This document shows positions 58,718 through 64,000 of a DNA stretch of 64,000 bases, one piece after another. The notes beneath the pieces were generated by a model. It did not search any database and was not told where the DNA came from. It saw only the letters and a list, made by a program, of their open reading frames with translations. Each line of letters begins with the position of its first letter. The first letter of the stretch is position 1. The stretch comes from Gymnothorax reevesii (lineage: Eukaryota; Chordata; Actinopteri; Anguilliformes; Muraenidae): the NCBI GenBank assembly GCA_029721435.1, contig CM056573.1:121793447-121857446 (forward strand), read 5' to 3'. The translations under genes and the position numbers were made by a program.

Positions 58718-60081
58718 TACAACCCCAATTCCGAAATAGTTGGGACAAAGTGTAAATTCTGAATAAAACCAAAATGCAATGACTTTCAGTTCACATGAGC
58801 CAATGTTATTGACAATAGAACATAGATAACATTGTTGAAATGTTGAAACTGAGACATTCTACATTTTTATTCAAAAATTAGCTTATTCCAAATTTTCTGG
58901 TTGCAAGAGGTCTCTAAAAAGTTAGGACACAGGCAAAAAAGGGCAAAAAAAGCAGTTAATATATAACAGTAACAGCTGAAAGAACATTTAGCAAGTAATT
59001 GAGTTAACTGGCATCAAGTGTGTAACATGACTGGCTATAAAAGGGATGTCTTTGAGAGGCTGAGTCTCTCAGAAGTAAAGATGGCCAGACGCTCTCCATC
59101 CTGTGAAGGCTTGCATAAAAAAATTGTGGACTACGTTAAAAACAATGTTCCTCAACGTCAAATTGCAAAGGCTTTGAAGGTCTCATCACTGACAGTGCAT
59201 AACATCATCAAGATATTCAGAGAAACTGGAAAAATCTCTGTGCGTAAGGGACAAGGCCAAAGACCTTTACTGGATGCCCGTGATCTTCGGGCCCTTAGAC
59301 TCCACTGCATCACTCACTGGCATGATTCTGTCATCGACATTACTAAATGGGCCCAGGCATACTTCAAGAAACCACTGTCTGTAAACACAGTCCGCCGTGC
59401 CTTCCACAGATGCCACCTAAAACTCTATCATGCAAAAAAGAAGCCATTGTTGAGCATGATCCAGAAGCTCCTCCGTGTTCTGTGGGCCTAAAATGGACTG
59501 TAGCAAAGTGGCAAAGTGTCTTGTGGCCAGACGAGTCCAAATTTGACATGTTTGATGGAAATCGTGGGCGTCCTGTCCTCTGAGCTAAAGAGGAGAAAGA
59601 CCACCCCTCCTGTTATCAGCATTCAGTTCAAAAGCCAGCATCTCTGATGGTATGGGGATGCATTATTGCACATGGTGTGGGACACTTGCATGTTTTAAAA
59701 AGCACCATGAATGCTGAAAGGTATATGAAGGTTTTAGAGCAACATATGCTCCCCTCCAGACGACACCTATTCCAGGGAAGGCCTTGTGTGTTTCAGCAGG
59801 ACGATGCAAAACCACGTACTGCAGCTATTACAACAGCATGGCTTCGTAGCAGAAGAGTCCATTTACTGAACTGGCCTGCCTGCAGTCCTGATCTTTCACT
59901 GATTGAGGACATTTGGCGCATAATTAAGCAAAAAGTCCGTCAAAGGAGACCAAAATCTCTCCAGCAGCTGGAAGCCTGTATTAAACAAGGGTGAGATCAA
60001 ATTCCAACGGCTAAACTCAACAAATAAGTCCCCTCAATTCCCAGACACCTCCACTCTGTGTTAAAAAGAAGAGGGGACTGA
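58718..60081 (+). mobile_element. Tc1-like transposon, family D copy 1, right end missing
   Basis: The left end is TA (58718-58719) then CAACCCCAATTCCGAAATAG and TTGGGACAAAG. A long 5' leader precedes the transposase ATG at 59081. After the gene, the typical GTGTTAAAAAGAAGAGGGGA trailer stops at about 60081 and the inverted terminus (GTTGGGAC in inverse) does not follow, so the right end is deleted. A second copy begins at 63154. Confidence 0.88.
59081..59994 (+). pseudogene. Tc1-like (DD34E) transposase, family D copy 1, one frameshift and one stop
   Basis: MARRSPSCEGLHKKIVDYVK begins the DNA-binding domain, with two helix-turn-helix units: QRQIAKALKVSSLTVHNIIK, then RALRLHCI through TVRRAFHRCHLKLYHAKKK. 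At 59490 the frame ends in VLWA and a stop; compared with the copy at 63508, ten bases are missing here. The next frame gives VLWPDESKFDMFDGN (first catalytic Asp) and ends at 59583. The third frame from 59647 reads MVWGCIIAHGVGHLHVL, CVFQQDDAKPRT (second Asp) and NWPACSPDLSLIEDIW (the Glu, 34 residues later), to the stop at 59994. All three acidic catalytic residues are present, so only the small lesions separate this copy from a complete gene. Confidence 0.88.
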
Positions 60082-61295
60082 CTGCGTGATAACAGTGTTT
60101 GGCTTTTCAACCCCATGGAGACCTGTCAGCCAATAAGACAGCATTTGGACGTATTTTGCCGCAAAAACTCTCTCTGATTAGTCTTTCTTGGCTCCACTTA
60201 TTGAAGATAAAACGATATAAAAGTGCTGTCCTGTCCTGTTTTGCATTCGATTCTGGGCTAAAGAAAAAACGTTAGGGGCTACAGCCTTGAACGCTCTAGG
60301 TAGGCGACGCCGCTGTTTGCCATTGAGTTTTTATTCATCATGAAACAAATTCATTCGCGACTGTGACCACTGTTGGTGATTTTCTCCTTGTCACCGATGA
60401 ATTACTTTCGTCAATGACGAAAATGATGAGTGCCAGCGGGAACCCTGCAGTGTCTTTAGTACAGTACAATAACTCGAACATTTAATTTCTAAATATATTA
60501 AAGTTAGCAAAGTGATTAAAGCTGTCTACATTAACCTGACATTGTTTTTAAATCCAGTGTACTTCCATAAAAAGCCAAAAAGCAATCCTGTTCAAAATCT
60601 TGTGAACTGCACGGTTCAGATTAATTTCAGCTGCTATGGAGTCAGGGTCATCTATGAAGCATCCATTCCAATGTTAGCTCTGATTTTAAATTTCGTAGAG
60701 TGACGTTTATAAAGGCTGCTGTCAGTTGTCCATACACGATTTCATTGTTGAAGGCAGTTTGTGAAAATGTTGCCCTCACCTTGAGGAAGAATGACTCTGC
60801 ATCTTATTTGATTTGCCAGGATATATTTCAGCTCGTCTCTCAGCATTGGTAGCAGAGGTGTTTTTCTTGTATTACGCAAGCACTGCCATTCCATTTTGCT
60901 GGCATATTCATGTTTTCTCAGCGATTCAGTGAGACAAGGTCACCAACTCAGTGGGCACCACTCTGCCAGGGTCATTGTCAAATCGGCTTCCTTCCTTCTT
61001 GGGTAACTTGAAGTGACAACATTAGCAGCGTGCTTCCCATTATTGTCATAAAGACCCATTCATTTTTGAGCTAATGCACCAAAAAATGTCAAACATTTCC
61101 CCTATTCTGAGAGTGAAAGAAATTATGTACAGTAAGCCCGAAAATATTGTGACGAAGATTTCTCAGTACTCCAAAATTTCTGATTTGTAAATAGGTCAAA
61201 TGCAGCGAAGGCTTTGATTTCCAGCATTTATTGCAGAGTGCTTTCCTTATGTTGATTTTTGTTTTACCTTTTAGAAATGTAAGTATTTTGACATA
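60082..61295. other. Non-coding intronic stretch
   Basis: No supported exon. GTACAGTAAGCCCGAAAATA near 61129 resembles a Tc1/mariner end but has no partner. Confidence 0.35.
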
Positions 61296-62888
61296 TACAG
61301 TTGCAATTAAAATTATTCAACCCCTGTTGCAAATAAGGTTTACTGGCAAAATTTACAAACTTTCAGCTGTTTGCAATTTACAAATCAAACGAGGACAACT
61401 TAAATGGCCGAACACAACAAATATTACAAGTGGCTTCTCCAAATTCAATACAAAATTTCACTTTTAATGACTGCTGCAGGCTCAAAATTATTCAACCCCT
61501 TCATGACAAGCATGTTTAAAACTTAGTAGAAAACCCTTTTGCCGCTATGACCTGCTGGAAAAGTGATGCATAGGCAGATGTCAGCTTTTGGCAACATTCC
61601 CAAGGAATCTTAGCCCAGTCCTCATGGACTATGGCCTTCAGTTCAATAATATTCTAGGGCTTGCGTGCTGCAACTGTGTTCTTCAAATCCTACCAGAGAT
61701 TTTTTATGGGGTTCAAGTGAAGCGACTGTGATGGGCACTCTAGAATCTTTCCAGACTTCTTCTGAAACCAAGCCTTGGTGGATGTTGAGGTATGCTTAGG
61801 ATCATTGTCCTCTTGGAAGGTCCAATGATGCCCAAGCTTCAGCTTCCCTACAGACGGCTTGACATTTTCTCCTTGGATATCCCGATACTTGACTGAATCC
61901 ATCTTGCCCTCAAAACTCTGCAGATTACCAGTGCCAGAGGAAGCAAGGCAGCCGCAGAGCATCGAAAACTCCCCACAATTCTTCACTGTAGTCAGGGTGT
62001 ACTTTTCAGCACATGCTTCTTTATTCCTCCTGCAGACATACCACTGATTCATTAGCCCGAAATATTCCAGTTTTGTTTCATCACTCCACAGAACAATATC
62101 CCCAAACGTCTGTGGCTTATTTATATGGTTTTGAGCATATTGAAGCTAGTGCTTTTGGATCAGTTGTGGAGTATGTCTTGGAGACCTTCAATGTTTAGTA
62201 TGTGCCCTACTGTGCAAATTAAAACCTCAGTGCCTCCTGCCTCCAAGTCTTGCTGCGGGTCTCCTGCAGTCACTCGAGGGTTTTTGACCACCCGTCTCCT
62301 CAGAAACTTGGTGACAGCCATTGATAGCTTCCTCTTTCTGCCACATCCTGGTACCGTTACCACTCTTCTTTTAACTCTGAACTTGCGAACTATGCTTCCA
62401 ACTGTTCTCTATGAAAATTCAGTGCCTGTGCTACCTTTTTGTATCCTTTTCCTTGTTTATGCCAGGCAATGATCTATTACCTTTTTGGACAATTCTTTTG
62501 ACAGCTATATTTCTAATGTGCAATCAAATGTCACTGCCAACAAACCCCTAGCGAGTGCAAGTATTTGATGTGTTCTATCTCAAGCAAACCTGATGCAACT
62601 AATTAAGGTCTTGATTAGCTGCATTAGGTGTACTTGAGACAACACCTGATTTGCAAATATGCTCTTATGAGGGATTCTATTCAGGGGGTCGAATAATTTT
62701 GAGACCTCAGCAGTTATTAAAAATGGTATTTTGTGTTAAATTTGGAGAAACAACTTGTAATATTAGTTGTTTTGAGCCATTTAAAATGTTCTTGTTTAAT
62801 CCGTTTATCACAAACAGCTGAAAGTTTGTAAATTTTGCTATTAAACCCAATTTGCAATGGGGGATGAATAATTTTGTTTGCAACTGTA
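61296..62888 (-). mobile_element. Tc1-like transposon, family A copy 3 (inactive)
   Basis: The element is 61298-62886 with TA on both sides (61296-61297, 62887-62888). The left end is CAGTTGCAATTAAAATTATT and the right end the inverse (TTTTGTTTGCAACTG). It is the same length class (1.59 kb) and orientation as 13529-15113, with the same inverted repeats of about 200 bp. Confidence 0.9.
61690..62514 (-). pseudogene. Tc1-like transposase, family A copy 3, broken
   Basis: The minus-strand N-terminal part, read through frames, gives the helix-turn-helix region. 62160-62363 gives MVTVPGCGRKRKLSMAVTKF, LRRRVVKNPRVTAGDPQQDL and TVGHILNIEGLQDILHN. The catalytic part at 61690-62052 reads MNQWYVCRRNKEACAEKYTL, MDSVKYRDIQGENVKPSVGK and GHHWTFQEDNDPKHTSTSTK (second Asp), then SQSLHLNPIKNLW. 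In this last motif the catalytic Glu of NPIEN is Lys, which by itself should abolish activity. This part is the longest surviving piece of the family A transposase in the window. Confidence 0.85.
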
Positions 62889-63036
62889 GAAAACCCCCCT
62901 TCTAGTCACCATCATTTCTAGCAAAGAGCCCATTTCAAGAAAAACAAAAGTATATGTCCCAAAAATAATGTCATGGAGAGTATCTCCATAAACAGAACGA
63001 TCTTTTTTCTATTTTGAGATGGTAAAAAGTCAGAAG

Positions 63037-63125
63037 TGTTGGATTTCAAGTTGCCTGTTTGAGTACACAAGATGAGCACACAAACTGTGTCGTCTATAAG
63101 TATTCAGACAGTGGATATTCTGAAG
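63037..63125. repeat. 89-bp repeated segment, copy 2
   Basis: Near-identical to 58284-58372, with about six substitutions (for example GTCTATAAGTATTCAGACAG for GTCCATAAATATTTGGACAG). It is followed by a unique 28-bp stretch and then a family D Tc1 copy. A minus-strand ORF over it (63030-63302) is not a gene. Confidence 0.85.
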
Positions 63126-63151
63126 CCACAAAAGAATTAAAAAACAAGATA

Positions 63152-64000
63152 ATACAACCCCAATTCCGAAATAGTTCGGACAAGGTGTAAATTGTGAATA
63201 AAAACAAAATGCAATGACTTTCATCTCACGAGCCAATATGTAAGTTTCAATAGAACATAGATAACAAATGTTGAAACTGAGACATTCTACATTTTTATTC
63301 AAAAAATTTGCTTATTTCAAATTTTCTGGTTGCAACACGTCTCTAAAAAGTTAGGACACAGGCAAAAAAGGGCAAAAAAAGCAGTAATATATAACAGTAA
63401 CAGCTGAAAGAACATTTAGCAAGTAATTGAGTTAACTGGCATCAAGTGTGTAACATGACTGGCTATAAAAGGGATGTCTTTGAGAGGCTGAGTCTCTCAG
63501 AAGTAAAGATGGCCAGACGCTCTCCATCCTGTGAAGGCTTGCATTAAAAAAACTGTTGAATACTTTAAAAACAATATTCCTCAACGTCAAAGTGCAAAGG
63601 TTTTGAAGGTCTCATTATCGACAGTGCATAATATCATCAAAATATTCAGAGAAACCGGAAAAATCTCTGTGCGTAAGGGACAAGGCCAAAGACCTTTACT
63701 GGATGCCCATGATCTTCGGGCCCTCAGACGCCACTGCATCACTCACCGGCATGATTCTGTCATTGACATTACTAAATGGGCCCAGGAATACTTCAAGAAA
63801 CCGCTGTCTGTAAACACAGTCCGCCGTGCCATCCACAGATGCCACCTAAAACTCTATCATGCAAAAAGGAAGCCATTGTTGAGCATGATCCAGAAGCGCC
63901 GCCATGTTCTGTGGGCCAAAGCTCATTTAAAATGGACTGTAGCAAAGTGGCAAAGAGTCTTGAGGTCAAATGGAACCAAATTTGAAATTCTTGTTGAAAA
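63152..64000 (+). mobile_element. Tc1-like transposon, family D copy 2, cut by window end
   Basis: It begins with TA then CAACCCCAATTCCGAAATAG, nearly identical over hundreds of bases to 58718 onward, including the leader and the GGCTATAAAAGGGATGTCTT region. It runs off the right edge. Confidence 0.88.
63508..64000 (+). pseudogene. Tc1-like transposase, family D copy 2, partial and broken
   Basis: It starts MARRSPSCEGLH at 63508, then an extra T makes a stop at once (CAT TAA). The remaining frame is still readable: VLWAKAHLKWTVAKWQRVL near 63905-63960 keeps the ten bases lost in copy 1. At the first catalytic motif the sequence has SNGTKFE where copy 1 has PDESKFD, so the first Asp is lost. 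The rest lies outside the window. Confidence 0.82.

Overview
The window looks like a piece of a ray-finned (teleost) fish chromosome: AT-rich, with intron-type splice signals, no bacterial-style operons, and a very dense load of transposable elements of kinds typical of teleosts (several Tc1-like families, piggyBac-like TTAA elements, an L2-type LINE, an RTE-type LINE, a tRNA-derived SINE with a GGAT tail, LTR fragments and foldback elements). Host coding sequence is scarce. The best host exon is the last exon of a prostaglandin E receptor 2-like GPCR (ptger2-like) on the minus strand at 43231-43521. A second probable terminal exon lies on the plus strand at 22077-22306 and ends in an ER-retrieval-like HSEL tail. 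In mammals PTGER2 and TXNDC16 are convergent neighbours, so this exon is tentatively the 3' end of a txndc16-like gene. The two 3' ends face each other across about 21 kb of repeat-rich intergenic DNA, and everything right of 43.5 kb would be inside a ptger2 intron longer than 20 kb.

Layout. 0.9-1.46 kb: TTAA-flanked piggyBac-like MITE. 1.46-11.35 kb: a nest, possibly one older TTAA element whose two ends are now about 10 kb apart. Inside it are an L2-type LINE with a complete 1046-codon ORF (minus strand, 2.34 to about 5.9 kb), a decayed RTE-type LINE (plus strand, about 5.98-9.66 kb) cut by a 1 kb TAA-flanked Harbinger-like element, and a tandem array ending in an inverted unit (9.79-10.51 kb). 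13.5-15.1, 17.2-18.7 and 61.3-62.9 kb: three dead copies of one Tc1-like family with terminal inverted repeats of about 210 bp. 23.0-24.0 kb: internally deleted piggyBac element that still shows transposase C-terminal motifs. 26.0-26.4 kb: repeat full of TGACCT half sites. 29.1-30.6 kb: 33-bp minisatellite and a second Tc1 family. About 32.4-33.4 kb: LTR-retrotransposon leader and gag remnant.

45.1-46.25 kb: large foldback with arms of about 345 bp. 47.96-48.56 kb: short inverted-repeat element carrying four copies of a TTCCGTGAC-type motif. 52.05-54.13 kb: Tc1-like remnant interrupted by an LTR-like insert. 56.0-56.4 kb: three tandem units of about 140 bp. 58.28-60.08 kb and 63.04-64.0 kb: two copies of a third Tc1 family, each preceded by the same 89-bp segment, with a SINE next to the first.

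Apart from the two host exons, the genes are selfish-element genes. Only the L2 ORF is unbroken. No CRISPR array, canonical tRNA or rRNA gene was seen. All family assignments come from motif recognition, not database searches.
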